From Carya illinoinensis (lineage: Eukaryota; Streptophyta; Magnoliopsida; Fagales; Juglandaceae): a stretch of 64,000 nt of DNA. Positions 47,986 to 60,231 of the stretch are shown in pieces. Made by a program: the position numbers and the translations under genes. Location of the stretch: NCBI RefSeq assembly GCF_018687715.1, contig NC_056755.1, positions 19,784,001-19,848,000 on the forward strand, read 5' to 3'. Within the stretch, counting starts at the first letter, position 1. Every line of letters begins with the position of its first letter. Below the pieces are notes generated by a model, which saw nothing but the letters and a program-made list of their open reading frames with translations, did not search any database and was not told where the DNA came from.

Positions 47986-49391
47986 TTAATTTTCTAGCAG
48001 CCATATGCTATTCCTTCTGCTTTGTAAAAACACCCTTTGTGGACATAAAGAGTTTATAATGGCACATACTGTTTTCATGTTGTGGATTGTATCAGCAATT
48101 GGAAGGCCGCCTTTACACATTTCAAGCACCTCAGCACGAGCACGAGCTTTCCATTCGGGATATGCAGCTAATAACATCAAGCTCCATAATGTTGTGATGG
48201 CAACAGTCCCATAGCCGCCAATATATATAGTCTTGCAATTATCCACGATGAACTTGTCAGGAGAGATATCCGACAAATCACCAGTATTTTTGGCTCCTCC
48301 AAGTATTATTTGCAGAAAATCCTTTTCGTGAGTTGTCTCCATCCTTTTTTTAACTACCCTTACTATCATGGAGTTTATCTCTTTCTCTAATTTGCATATC
48401 TGTCTATTGATATTGCTCGGAAAAAACTTGATTGTTGTAAGATCAAGTTTAAATTGGTTGAAACCAAGTTAGGGATGTTCACAGATTATAAACATTTATG
48501 AACTAAATTTGATGGTAAAATGCAGCACGTACTCTGATGACAATAGATTAAGGCCAAGTATAAACAATGAAAAATTGTCACAACAACCAAACATCTTCAC
48601 AATTTCTTGATGATATTTGTAGGAAAAGTTTAATGCAATGGTACCTCAACTTGGGGATTCCGAGAGTTTTCTTTGACATGATTTTTTGGAGAGTTATGAA
48701 CTTCAAGAATATTTCTTCCCCTTCAAGATAATTGTTTCCAAAACAAGCTCTGTAAATCACATCCATCCTTTTCGATTTTAATGTCTGCAATCCCTCCCTC
48801 ATTTTCAATCCTGATTTCCCATGCTTTTAGCATTGAGGTTGTATAGTCAACCATTAGACTCAGCATGCTCTTCAAAACAAAGTTGCAAGAAGAAGTTTGC
48901 ATCAAATCTTACATTTTATATCATGCAAATTGAATAATCCTTTGATTGAAATTGATCCATTTTAATGGCAAATCTCGACTTGTACTGGCTTCACTGTTTG
49001 AAATGGAGGGGGAAACAAAAAATAGTGGGAAAGAAAGTTTGCTATGATTATTGCTTTGGAAAGGAAGTAATCTTTTATCAATTAAAAAGTTATTAGTCTG
49101 ACATATCCACTGGGGAATCTTACCTTGACCTTGTCCATGTAGAATTTAGGAGCTATTATCTTCCTTTGGTGGGCCCAAAGTGGGCCACTTTATGATGCAA
49201 TTCCCTGGCCCACCAAGGCTCCCCTCCCCTTGGTTATGTAAGAAGGTTTTCCTAGATTCAAGGCCAATATCCTTCACCATCTCTAGATCACCTGCCGACA
49301 ATATTTGTATGCTTCCAATTGAAACATGAACGCCGGTTCTGCCCACCAATGCATCAGATGATATCACTCTGACTTTGGTTGATAACTCCAA
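47986..49391 (-). pseudogene. CYP714-like cytochrome P450 pseudogene
   Basis: Pieces in P450 order on the minus strand. First, SIGSIQILSAGDLEMVKDIGL, then after a frameshift LGKPSYITKGRGALVGQGIAS, a TAA, and SGPLWAHQRKIIAPKFYMDKVK (about 49330-49125). Second, LMVDYTTSMLKAWEIRIENEG and, in another frame, RACFGNNYLEGEEIFLKF (48880-48640). Third, NRQICKLEKEINSMIVRVVKKRMETTHEKDFLQ to SLMLLAAYPEW (48432-48110). CYP714 enzymes are endoplasmic-reticulum monooxygenases, some acting on gibberellins. The oxygen-binding motif AGHETT reads GGYGTV, the ExxR region is damaged and the heme-binding Cys region is absent. Clearly dead; the subfamily is inferred from recall of family motifs. Confidence 0.8.
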
Positions 49392-50298
49392 ACAAGCAAA
49401 AAATTATATTTTTTTTAATCTATATTTTTATGACGATCGAATAATAATCCGAATTTTCAAGCAACACTTTCAATCGATCTCCAAAAATTATTATGTAAAT
49501 TATATATCCCATCCAATACCTCCTAAAAAAATCTTTTAAGTACCAGAACAATAAAGAACAAAAAATGAAAGAAAATCCACCCCAAATGCATGTGCAATTA
49601 AAATATTTGCCAACATGACCCAATAGAAGTAGATATCCTAATGACCAATGATGGTATTTAAGTAGATATCAATGGGGAGGCTAAGAGCTAGAGACCAAAA
49701 GAGACAATCAAGGAGATCATTAAAACACTAACATTAACATGAACTGATGATGATCGGTATGTACACTCATATATATAAGGGCCACATGGTGGGTGGAGTT
49801 AGGGATTTGCTGTCAAGCATATGTTATTATGTGTTATAACATGCAGTGACTGAGTGACAGAGACATGAAGGATTTAAGCAGCAAATACAATGTCTAGCCC
49901 CAGTTTTTCTCAACTACAGTTTTTCTAAATACCAAAAGCTGCCCGTAATCTTCTCTCAATTGGGACATCCTTGTGAGAAATGCACGCAAGATGGCTTCAA
50001 ACACAGATTTTATCACTACACGCTTATAGATTTATATGAATCCTTAACTCTACGAAAAATAAAGCAATTGCTATTAAGTTTATCCATTCTGAACCCAAAG
50101 AATTCAAATGCATAATCTCAGAAAAGGTCCATAAATGCTGAACAAATAAGTGATTAAACAATACCTGCCCGAGCTCTTTCAAACCTCACTCATTACACTC
50201 TTACCAGACTTGTTATCCACCACCATCAATTTCTCCAGCTTATCCCTAGCCTACTTTCCCCAATATTAACACAAATCAAATCGAATTAAGGACGATGG
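49392..50298. other. Noncoding spacer between two pseudogenes
   Basis: AT-rich. A P450 first exon (membrane anchor) is expected here but I cannot find one. Nothing else is recognisable. Confidence 0.45.
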
Positions 50299-50353
50299 CT
50301 ATATTTGGATCAAATTATTTCCAAGATTAATAAATTCAGGAATTACGTTTACC

Positions 50354-50865
50354 TTGGAAATAAGCATATTAATCCCAGCATGCTTGTCAACCCAACCAAA
50401 CTCGTTGATGGCATCCCCGGCTCTCAATATCACCTCGTTCTTCACTATGTACTCTCTATATTCACGCCTCCTCGAGGCCTTGTGCAACCATGCCGTTGCC
50501 CAAAGCAACTCGTCCTACACAACAACAACAACAATCCCATTCAGTAAAACCAACAACTTTTACGACGATCCAACGTCAGAGCTAGGGTGGGCCATGTTGA
50601 TCTTATACACCGTACGAAGCGTATCCATGTCCTTTGGTCTCTCCCACCAGTTGTGATCTGAGTAGGCGTCACCCACCTGCACGTAAACGACACTCGGTAT
50701 CGCCGTTGCCTTTAGGAGGTAATCTGTCCTCCACTTCACGGCCTTGACGGCGTTCCTTAGCTCCGGCCCCATTGTCCTCCTGAAGTTTATAACACTCCAG
50801 GACAGCATCTTCGTGGTAAATGCCATTGGGAACCAGAACTTAATGCAGGTACAGTGCCTGTGTTT
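50354..50865 (-). pseudogene. GH9 endo-1,4-beta-glucanase fragment
   Basis: Exon-like block 1 (about 50865-50560) reads [60 protein letters not shown] and [13 protein letters not shown]. Block 2 (50516-50354) reads [23 protein letters not shown], then [16 protein letters not shown], ending at a GTAAAC donor and preceded by a TAG acceptor. These are GH9 (plant cellulase) segments acting on cell-wall glucans. The usual stretch between them (ETAAALAAxS ... CPFYCSYSGYxDE, roughly 60 residues) is missing, as are the N-terminal catalytic Asp pair and the C-terminal Glu region. A truncated, internally deleted copy. Confidence 0.82.
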
Positions 50866-50907
50866 TTAGGACGAGATAAAAGAAGAAGAGAGTGCGCTTC
50901 ACGCCAT

Positions 50908-51226
50908 TTCTTTCTGGTTGAGCATGAAGAAGTGAAACCGTCAAGGTTCTTTGAAAGTGCCATTGAATTCAAGAGTTGGGACGAATCAATGTCTGCCACG
51001 TGGACAGACATGACTGGATGATTGTTCAGTTTCCAATACAAAACACGCTTGACCGAGTCTTCTCGTTTCTTGGTGGTTGAGCATGAAGAAGTGAATTGTC
51101 GAGGTTCTTTATACTGGAAATTGCCATTGGATTTCAGAATTGGGATGAATCAGTGTATGCCACGCAGACAGACATGACTGTATGATTGCTCGGTTTTCGA
51201 TACCAAACACTCTTGACCGGTCTTCT
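50908..51226. repeat. Tandem duplication, two about 160-bp units
   Basis: GGTTGAGCATGAAGAAGTGAA ... AGTTGGGA(C/T)GAATCA ... ACAGACATGACTG ... CTTGACCG(A)GTCTTCTCG occurs twice with an offset of about 159 bp. The copies differ at many sites, so it is old. It lies just upstream of the GH9 fragment on its strand. Confidence 0.85.
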
Positions 51227-52674
51227 CGAATCTTGACCGCTGGTTGTTAACGAAAAATTAACAGAGTTAAGTAAAACAACAAAATGGACGGAAAATAAGA
51301 AATTCCATTTCATACACATTTTTTATATATAGAAGATATCTCAATAATTTATTACATACATGGAGAAATAAAATTCTGAAAACACAATTTAATAATTGTT
51401 TCAAATTCTGATGACAATGTTTCATGCAATGATATTTATCACTTATTATTTTTGTAATAAAACATTTAGAATTTGTTTTCTTCATAGAAACTATAAAGCG
51501 ATTGTTTAGACGTAAGACCATATTTTATTCTAGCATATAAATTAATTTATCAAGTCTCATGTAAAATATAGATGTTTTTGTGTCACATTAAGCATTAAAT
51601 GCTACAATTAAAACCTTAACTAATTTTTTTTCTTTTCTTTTCAATGAAATCTAGAAAATAAAACCTCTTAACTATTTTCACATAGATCATCAATTTTAAA
51701 TGATGTTTCTTGTATTTTCACTTTGAATTCTATATTGAGAAGTCTAATCTTGTATAATAAAAATTTTGGGGTCCATATAAATATGTTTATTATTTCTCCT
51801 AAGTTTAGATTTAATTTAATTTTGATGAAGCCACATTGTAACACCTTGCTACCCTAGGGTTAAGAGTGACGTCATTTTTAGAAATCTTAGTAGGAAATCA
51901 TAATAAATAAAATCGTTTTCTTTAAAAATATTGACCTTGAATTTTTTAGAAATATTAAATATTTTTAAAGTCCAACTATTGACCTTTACTTTAAAAGTAT
52001 TTTCTTTTTATTTTAAAGGAAGCACCATGTATAAAGGTTCATAATAATAAATAAAATCATTCAAAATACTGAAAATATAAAATAGACTATGTGGAAGCAC
52101 TCATTAAAATTTCTCAAATTTTGTTACTAACAAAATCAAAACTTAAAAGTTTTGTGCATGATCTAGGCCTCTACCACTCTTCATTGGGCCAAGTCCCAAC
52201 TTGCAGCTCTATCTTCATAAATACTTTCACCTGATGTGATTTAAAAACATAAAATAAACTAAAATGAGACGTTGAAGACTCAATAAGAAACCCATCATCA
52301 CGTAAATATATTAAGCGTAAGTTTTTCATCAAATATTTCATGTTAAGAATTTAAAATCATGATCTACGTATGCTTATAACATGCGTGGCCTGTATTGAAT
52401 TATCTTACTTATTATACTTATTGTACTGGCCAAGACACTTAAGCATATGTGCAAGGTTGTGTACCGATCTTACATCTTGTGGCCACAAGGGGATCTACTG
52501 ATTTTGTAATGCTCCAATCCTGAAGGTCTAGAGAATTAACTCATAATATCTAAAATCGTCTCCTAACAACAAAATATATACATTCCAAATTCGTTGTAAA
52601 CCATAAAAAAATATTTTTACAACCAATAACTTTAATATAATTACTCTTAAGACAACATGATAATCCTTCTATGG
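51227..52674. other. AT-rich DNA with probable gypsy LTR fragments
   Basis: Two LTR-like starts are visible. TGTAACACCTTGCTACCC is at about 51838. TGTAATGCTCCAATCCTGAAGG lies at about 52507 and resembles the start of the 6188 insertion for about 130 bp. No complete element can be outlined. Confidence 0.4.
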
Positions 52675-53140
52675 GAGTTTTGAAATTGAATGTCGATGGC
52701 GCCATATTTTGTAATCAACAGAGAGCTGGGATAGGTGCAATCCTGAAAGATTATAGAGGGGAAGTTATTATGGTAGCAATCAAGATTGAAGGTGAAGTTA
52801 ATGATTCTTCTGATATAGAACTTTTGGCTATGTTTTGAGGCTTGAAACTTTGTGTTCATCAAGGCATATAAGATATTATTCTTGAAAGTGATTCACTAAT
52901 GATGGTTAATGTGATAAAGGCTAGTGGAGAGTCAATGGCCACACAAGAAAATCTCATATATGAAATCAGAGACCTGATGAAGAAGTTTAACAACTGCACG
53001 ATACAACACATTGGGTATGACGACGATGAGGTAGCTCACAAGCTGGTAAAAGTTTTTTGGCAAGTGGATGATTTTTGTGTGTGGTGTGACTCTTTCCCCT
53101 CTTGTATTTCACAAATCATCTGGTCTAAAAAGAGGTAAGT
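52675..53140 (+). pseudogene. LINE-type RNase H-like (RVT_3) fragment
   Basis: Reads LKLNVDGAIFCNQQRAGIGAI, DYRGEVIM, ELLAMF (stop) GLKLCVHQGI (stop) DIILESDSLMMVN, then IQHIGYDDDEVAHKLVK. This is the RNase H fold seen at the C-terminus of plant LINE ORF2 (VDGA...., ExxAM, LESDS, H...N..AH). Two in-frame stops in the first half. No linked RT here. Confidence 0.78.
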
Positions 53141-54530
53141 ACGAATGAATTGTTTTTCTATATCAAAAAAGAAAAAAAGAAAAAAAAATGAATCTCTGAA
53201 AAAAAGAGAAATGATATTTGCAGTTATAGAGGTCGCAAGAACAATACACTCCTTTTGTAAAAAATAAATAATTATGGAATTCATATGAAAAAAATTAATT
53301 TATTAATGATAAATCACACCCTTTTTTAAATGCAAAAATTCTACTTACAACCGACCTAGGGAATCCCCGCATCAATGCATCCTACTTGGCACATTTCAAA
53401 ATGACATTGTTTCTAATTTAATTCAAATGAAGACGAAGTGGCCTCCATCCCAGTCAAAACCCTCATCTCCACGAAGGGGATTCTCTTCGTCTTCTCCATT
53501 CACATCTTCTTCCCCACGAACCGAGCCTCCATTGAATTGAAACCTTCTTCTCTGTCCATGTCGACTTCATCTTCTACATGAAGCTAGTGGGTCTTCGTCT
53601 TCTCCATGAAGCCAGTGGGTCTGTCTTCGAAACCTTACCTTTGTCCATTGAAACCCTAGTCTTCATCGTTCTCTAATTTTGTTTTCGTCTGTCTTCTCCC
53701 TATTGAATCACCCATCACTTGGTTTTTCCTTTCTACTTCGTCTTTGAAACCCCCATCCCAATCCAACATTTTTCCTTCTCCCCATCCAAACCCTTCGTCT
53801 TCGAAAACCCAATCCCCATCATCTTCGTCTTCTCCACTGCCTCACGAAGCCACAACCCACGAAGCCCCTATTGTCTTCTCCACGATCACAGTTTTGATAT
53901 AATTTTTGCTAGCATTTTCCCAAACCAAACAACAGAGAGAAGTAGAATTTCAATCTTAGAAGTGCTGTGCAAATTGATTTTCAACAATTGAAACAAATGA
54001 GTCTCCTATATTATCAATACCCATTACATGAATTTGATAAATTAATTGATTTACAATGAATAGAAAAAGAGAGACTTTAGTATCTCAATGGGTCTCATAA
54101 AGCTCCTAAAAATGCTTCTCAGAAAGCCCCATTTGGCCTCCAATTTTTTTTTAAACCTTCACAAGCTTTGTTTTACTCTTGTTGAGCACCGGTTTCGGGT
54201 GTTTTTTCAGTCACTTTTAATCATCTGGCAAAATGGATTTGGGCATTTTCAGCCACTCCAAATGCTCTGCAAAAAATGGTTAGTTTGTCTGATTGAGCTG
54301 AAATATTGCAAATTTTTATATATTTAGAATCAATATATTTTAATTTTTTTATTACATTATTATTAGATGAAAAAATGATTAAGATAAATAAATCTGAGTT
54401 GTGATTTAAATTGATAAATAGTATAGTTTTTACTTAATATTATAACTTGTGATTTAATTGGACAATGTTCCTTTACATGCATAACATATTTTTTATATTC
54501 TATTCTTTATTTTTATTTTATTTTATTTTT
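53141..54530. other. Noncoding, with CTTCGTCTTC-rich low-complexity DNA
   Basis: 53430-53910 is built from variants of CTTCGTCTTCTCCA(C/T)GAAG and CCCATC; it has no supported gene. 53910-54530 is AT-rich and unrecognised. Confidence 0.5.
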
Positions 54531-55843
54531 TGTTGAACCCAAGGTTTCAAGTTTTATATAATTATATATTTACACATGAATTTTGATGATAACAAATGAA
54601 TTCAAAGAATAAAAGAGTCTCAAGCTCAAGTTGTCTACACAATGGAGTCAAGCACATCAAGGAAACAAGTATGAGTAAGAAGGGAACAAGTTTACATTAA
54701 AGTCATAGAGTAATATTGTAAATCTCTTAAAAATTCAAAATTAGGATTAAGGCTTAAAATTAATATGTTATCATAAAGCATTAAAATACATTTTCAACAT
54801 GTGTATGAATATTTTGAAAATTATGAAAGATGATTGATTGTCATCTTTCATAATTAAATGTTTGAACTTTGAAAATATTAAAAATGATTGATTGTCATCT
54901 TTCACATGTGTATGTTTTATTTGAATATTTTCAAAAGTGATTGATACTTTTTTTGACTTATGCAAAATGTAGATGTTTTTGTTTGAAAATTTTGAAAAGT
55001 AAAGTGTTCTCCTTTTGTCGTATGCAAAAAGTAAAAAGATTAGGTTTGGAATATTTGAAAAGTAAAGTGTGTTCCTTTTGTCACATGCCAAAAGTAAAAG
55101 ATTATGTTCGAAATTTTTGAAAAATAAATGATGTTGTCTTTGACAATTGAAAAAGAATAACCTTTTATTTGAATTTTTTAAAAAAGTGAATGATGTTGTC
55201 TTTGACAAGTGAATCTTTTTAAATTTGAATACGAAGTCTCATATGCCTATAAATAGATTATTTGAGAGTTTCACATTTACAACATCAAGAACATTCAACA
55301 TTCATTCAAAACTTTCATTCTCTCTTCTCTAAGCATTGAGCCTTAATCCTTGTTCATTTTGAGTGAAATATAGTTTGCGTTATATTGTTCTTATTTCACT
55401 CATTGATGAGTGTTTTCTGATAACCTACCTACTATCAGCTCTTGTATCATTTAAAAGGTGTATAACCCTTGTGCGTGTAGAAAATGTTCTACACAGGGAA
55501 TAGTTGAATCACCATGTGTAAAGTGATTGCAAGTATAAAGGGTGTTCTACACGGATCCTTTGTAGCGGTGTTGTTCAAAGATGTAATGGGTTTCTATTTC
55601 TACCTGAAGGAGGTTGAATAGTGAATTTGAAAATTCTCAAGGGATAGCTTGAGGCGAGGACGTAGGCAGTGGGGCCAAACCTCGTCAACATACTAAATTT
55701 GTTTCTCTCTTACCATTACTCTTTATATTTATCATTATTTCGTATTTTGTTTATATTTTATATTGTATATTTGATTTATAATTGTTATTTTTTATAAATA
55801 CAACTCAATTTACCCCCCTCTTATGTTAGTCATCTGGGAAATA
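54531..55843 (+). repeat. SIRE-type 5' LTR
   Basis: Starts TGTTGAACCCAAGG. The end is taken at GGGAAATA before TTGGTACTAGAGC, after the TTTACCCCCCTCTTATG motif usual near SIRE LTR ends. About 1.3 kb. Contains imperfect tandem units with AGTAAAGTGT(G/T)(C/T)TCCTTTTGTC and ATGATGTTGTCTTTGACAA (54970-55210). The end is uncertain because the 3' copy leaves the window. Confidence 0.75.
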
Positions 55844-55845
55844 AT

Positions 55846-56047
55846 TGGTACTAGAGCTAGTTGACCTATACTGTTTATACATGCATATCACTCATGGAAA
55901 ATCTCGCTTGTGACTGTGTCACCGAAGCAAGACTCTTCGACCATGGGTGACGGTGCACCGGTAGAGATGGTGGCCGGCTAGTCTGGTAGGTACAATTGTT
56001 AGGTGACATAGGTGCTGCCTATAATCAGTAACAATTGGTATCAGTGC
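55846..56047 (+). other. Two PBS-like sites in the SIRE leader
   Basis: TGGTACTAGAGC at 55846-55857 and TGGTATCAGTGC at 56036-56047. Text after the second resembles the usual SIRE leader before gag. Which one served as PBS is unclear. Confidence 0.55.
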
Positions 56048-56091
56048 AAGGGCTCTGTTATAAGATTAACTATCTTTTGAGTTAAAATTTT

Positions 56092-57722
56092 ATGGCTAAC
56101 ATTGCAGCTTCATTTGGTGAATGTCAATCTAGTAGTCGGACTCCACCCTTTTGTGGAGACAATTACTCATTCTGAAAAGTTAGAATGAGAATATTCTTTC
56201 AGACTCAAGGTTGAGAAATCTGGAAATGCATTGTAAATGAACTTTATATTCTAACAAAAGTAGTTGATGAAGTAAAGGTCAAAAAGGAAGAAAAAAAATT
56301 TGATCGTGAAAACGATAGACTTTATACTTTGAATTTAACTGCTATGAATTTATTATTTAATGCTCTCAATAGAAATGAGTTTAATAGAATAATGACTTGT
56401 GCTACGACAAAAGAAATCTGGGATAACTTGAAAGTTACTTATGAAAGAACTTCGCAAGTCAAAGAATAAAAAATTTATATTCTTACTCATGAATATAAAA
56501 TGTTTAAGATGAATGATGATGAATCTATTTCTAATATTCACACTCATTTTACTAATATCATAAACAGTTTGACAGCTCTTGGTAAAGTTTATTTCAAGGT
56601 GGAGATAGTAAGAAAAATTCTCAATTCTCTACTAAAACGTTAGGAATCAAAAGTGACAGCGATTCTTGACGTTAGAGACCTCAAGAAACTCGAAATAAAT
56701 GAACTCATCGGATCACTTATCACCCATGAGTACACATTGAAAAGAGGAGAAGAAAAAGGAAACTCAAAGAAGAGATTGGCACTTAAAGCTGTTCCTCATG
56801 AAAGTGAAAGTATGGAAATGAGGAAAATGACGACAAAGATGAAGAAGTTACAATGATAACAAGAAGAATTCAGATGTTCTTAAAGAAAAATAAAACTCCT
56901 CTGAGGAAATCCTTCAAAAAGTTTTCCAAAAAAGATTCAGGTAAAAGTGACACATTAATTTGTTATAAATGCAATAAGTTTGGTCATATCAAGCCAGATT
57001 GTCCTCTACTAAAAAAAGATCGAAATAAGGGCAAGAAAGTAATGAAAGCTATATGGGATGATGATTCAAGTAGCTCAGATAATGAAGCAAACAATGGAGA
57101 ATCAGCAAATGTTTGTCTTATGGCTAAAGATGATATTAAGGTAACAAATCTTGATAATATTGAAGATCCTTCGTATGAAGAATTGCAAAATGTTTTAAAA
57201 GAGGTACATAAGAAACTTGAAAAATTGGGTATCAAGTATACTGCTTTGAAAAAAAATTCTTTTTTAACAAATGAAATTGATATTTTAATAAAAGAAAGTA
57301 TCGTTTTAAAATATGAAAATCTTGAGTTGAAGAAGAAGAAAACTGATTTAGAAAATATTGTTAAAAACTTTACATACGAAAAAAGAAATTTTGTAAAACT
57401 TTTTGGTAGTCAAAGATGTGTTGTTGACAAGGCAGACTTGAGATATATGCCAAAACAAAACTACAAATCTTATAAAAACTTCTTTGATAATCATTCTATA
57501 TCAAAGTCTAATATTCAAAATTTTTTTCAAAAAAATAATTTTGTCAAAAAAAAATATTATTATAATCACTCAAGTTCTTCATATATGGCACATGCTATTT
57601 ACAATTTTTGTAATAAAAATGGTCATAATTATCATGTTTGTCCTATTAGAAGAAAGCATACAATGACTATTAGGGCCATATGGGTACCTAAAAATCTTAT
57701 TTATTCTAATACTAATAAATAA
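56092..57722 (+). pseudogene. SIRE-type Gag, one frameshift and several stops
   Basis: ATG at 56092 (MANIAASFGECQSS). Gag core TLNLTAMNLLFNALNRNEFNRI, TTKEIWDNLKVTYERTSQVKE, HTHFTNIINSLTALGK and SKVTAILDVRDLKKLEINELIGSL. An in-frame TGA replaces the Trp of YSFWKVRM, with further stops near 56215, 56467 and 56641. Near 56815 a 1-base loss shifts frame into 56853-57722. That part has the CCHC knuckle CYKCNKFGHIKPDC, an acidic DDDSSSSDNEANN stretch, a coiled-coil-like Lys/Glu/Leu region and a second Cys/His motif (CNKNGHNYHVC) typical of long SIRE Gags. Confidence 0.85.
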
Positions 57723-57776
57723 ATGACCTAAAGAACTTGGGTACCAAGAAAAATCATTTTAATTGTTTTTATACGT

Positions 57777-58337
57777 ATGCATAAAGTCATCTACAAGCAA
57801 AAACAAATGATTTTAGATAGTGGATGTTCAAGACACATGAAGGGAGACAATACTAAGTTCTTTGATTTTAGATCTAAACAAAAAGCATACGTGACATTTG
57901 GAGACAATTCGAAAGGGAAGATCGTGGGAATAAGTAAAATTGGTAATGAATCTTCTCTCATAATTGAAGATGTTCTACTCATTGAAGGTCTAAAACATAA
58001 TCTTTTGAGCATAAGCCAATTATGTGATAAAAGATTTACAGTTATTTTCAAAATGGATAAGTGCATTATTTTGAATAATCATAATTGTAATATTTGTTTT
58101 ATTACTTTTAGAAGTAACAATGTTTATACAATTGATTTTGAAGAAATTACCTCACAAGATGCTATTTGTTTTTCAACTCAAAATGAAACTAGTTGGTTAT
58201 GGCATAAAAGACTAGGTCATGCCAACATGGAACTTGTTTCCAAACTTTCAAAAAATGATCTTGTGAGAAGTTTACCAAAAATAAATTTTCTTAAAAAAAA
58301 ATTTGTGATGCATGCCAATTTAATAAAAAGATTTTGA
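57777..58337 (+). pseudogene. SIRE protease and GAG-pre-integrase; integrase core missing
   Basis: Protease catalytic site ILDSGCSRHMKGD (about 57810-57850), then VTFGDNSKGKIVG and LKHNLLSISQLCDK. GAG-pre-integrase SWLWHKRLGHANMELVSKLSKNDLVRSLP at about 58190-58275. The DACQF-type end of this block near 58310 is followed at once by text that normally lies after integrase (MHVVFDESNSLLS, about 58350). The D,D,E core is therefore deleted. Confidence 0.85.
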
Positions 58338-58539
58338 CTGTACAATAATCTATGCATGTAGTATTTGATGAATCTAATTCTCTACTCTCCAATAAATCTA
58401 TTGATGAAGAAATATGAGGTATAAATAACATGAAAGTCTCAATCTCAACAAAGAAAACACAATAGAGGAAGTTCAACATGGAGACATCAGGAAAAATCAT
58501 CAAAATTTAATACAAGATGCAACCAAATAGCGAAAATTT

Positions 58540-60181
58540 GTGAAAGATCATCCAGTAGAACAAATTTTGGGAGAACTTTCACGAGGTGTAAGTACTCGAT
58601 CATCTTTTAGAAATATTTACAATCATACTGCTTTTCTATCTCAGATTGAACTCAAAAATATTGATAAAACACTTCTTGATGAATCTTGGATTCTAGCTAT
58701 GCAAGAAGAGTTGAATCAATTTGAAAGAAATGATGTTTGGACACTTGTTCCTAGACCCAAAAATTATACTATTATTGGAACAAAATGGGTTTTTAGAAAC
58801 AAGAAAGATGAGTCTGGAGTCATTACTAGAAATAAAGCTCTACTTGTAGCCCAATGTTTCAATCAAGAAGAAGGAATCGATTATGATGAGACATATGCAT
58901 CAGTCGTAAGATTAGAAGCTATTTGAATGCTACTTGCATATGCTTGTTATAAAGATTTCAAACTTTTTCAAATGGATGTTAAAAGTACTTTTTTAAATGG
59001 TTTTATAAATGAAGAGGTTATGTTGAGCAACCTCCAGGTTTTGAAAATTATATTTCTCCAAATCATATTTTCAAACTCACAAAAGTACTATATGGACTCA
59101 AACAAGCTCCTAGAGCTTGGTACGAGAGACTCAGTGATTTCTTGATTGAAAAAGGTTTTTCAAGAGGAAAAATCGACACAACTCTTTTTATTAAATATGA
59201 AAATGATGATATTCTTTTAATTCAGATTTATGTTGATGATATAATATTCGGTTCTACTAATGAAAATATGTGCTAAGTTTTTGCTAAGACTATGCAGGAA
59301 GAATTTGAAATGAGCATGATGGGAGAACTTACATTCTTTCTCGGATTGCAAATTAAGTAAGAAAAAAGTGGGACATTCATCAATCAATTAAAATATATTA
59401 AGGAATTACTGAAGAAGTTTGGTATGGAATGTGCTAAAGAAATTGGAACACCAATGAGTCCATCAACTAAACTTGATAAAGATGAAACTGGTAAGCCAGT
59501 TGACTCGAAGGTATATCGAGGTATGATTGGTAGCTTACTATATTTGACAGTCAGTAGACCAGATATTATGTTTAATGTGTTCTTATGTGCACGCTTTCAA
59601 TCATCTCCAAAAGAATCTCATTTAATTGCCGTTAAACGCATTCTTAGATATCTTAGTGGTACAATTAACTTAGGGTTATGGTATCTTAAATACACATCTT
59701 TCGATCTAATTAACTACACAGATATTGATTATGCTAGTTGTAAAATAGATTGAAAAAGCACTAGTGGAGCATGCTATTTCTTAGGTCATGCACTAGTTTC
59801 TTGGTTTATAAAAAATAAAATTCTGTTGCACTATCTACTGCTGAGGCAGAATATATTACTGCAGGTAGTTGTTGTGCTCAAGTTTTTTACATGAAGCAAC
59901 AACTTGAAGATTTTAAACTCATGTATAATCACATTCCAATCAAATGTGATAATACAAGTGCTATAAAACTTTCAAAGAACCCAATTCAACATTCTAGAAC
60001 TAAGTATATTGAAATAAGATATCATTTTCTTCAAGATCATGTGCAGAAAGGCGATATAGTACTAGAGTTCACAAACACACACGATCAGTTAGTAGATATT
60101 TTCACAAAACCTTTACCAGAAGATAGATTATGTATGATAAGAAGAGAAATAGGTATGATGCATGCTATGAATATCTCTTAA
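58540..60181 (+). pseudogene. SIRE reverse transcriptase and RNase H
   Basis: RT: WILAMQEELNQFERNDVWTL, TIIGTKWVFRNKKDE, KLFQMDVKSTFLNGFINEEV, VLYGLKQAPRAWYERL, and an intact catalytic QIYVDDIIFGST (about 59225-59260). RNase H: YRGMIGSLLYLTVSRPDIMF, STSGACYFLG, LSTAEAEYITAGS (about 59835), IKCDNTSAIKLSKNP, KYIEIRYHFLQDHV, DIFTKPLPEDRL. Stops or frameshifts near 58924, 59010, 59274, 59358, 59751 and 59815. Ends at TAA 60179-60181. Confidence 0.9.
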
Positions 60182-60231
60182 AAAATAGAACAAAGTCAAT
60201 AAAAATAGAGAGAGATTTTTTTTAAATACTT

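Noticed and set aside
48005..48214. Plus-strand frame opposite the P450 fragment
   Set aside because: A shadow of the P450 coding strand, with no domain of its own.
53430..53910. Possible Ser/Pro-rich gene in the CTTCGTCTTC block
   Set aside because: Low-complexity repeats with no recognisable domain, start context or splice structure.
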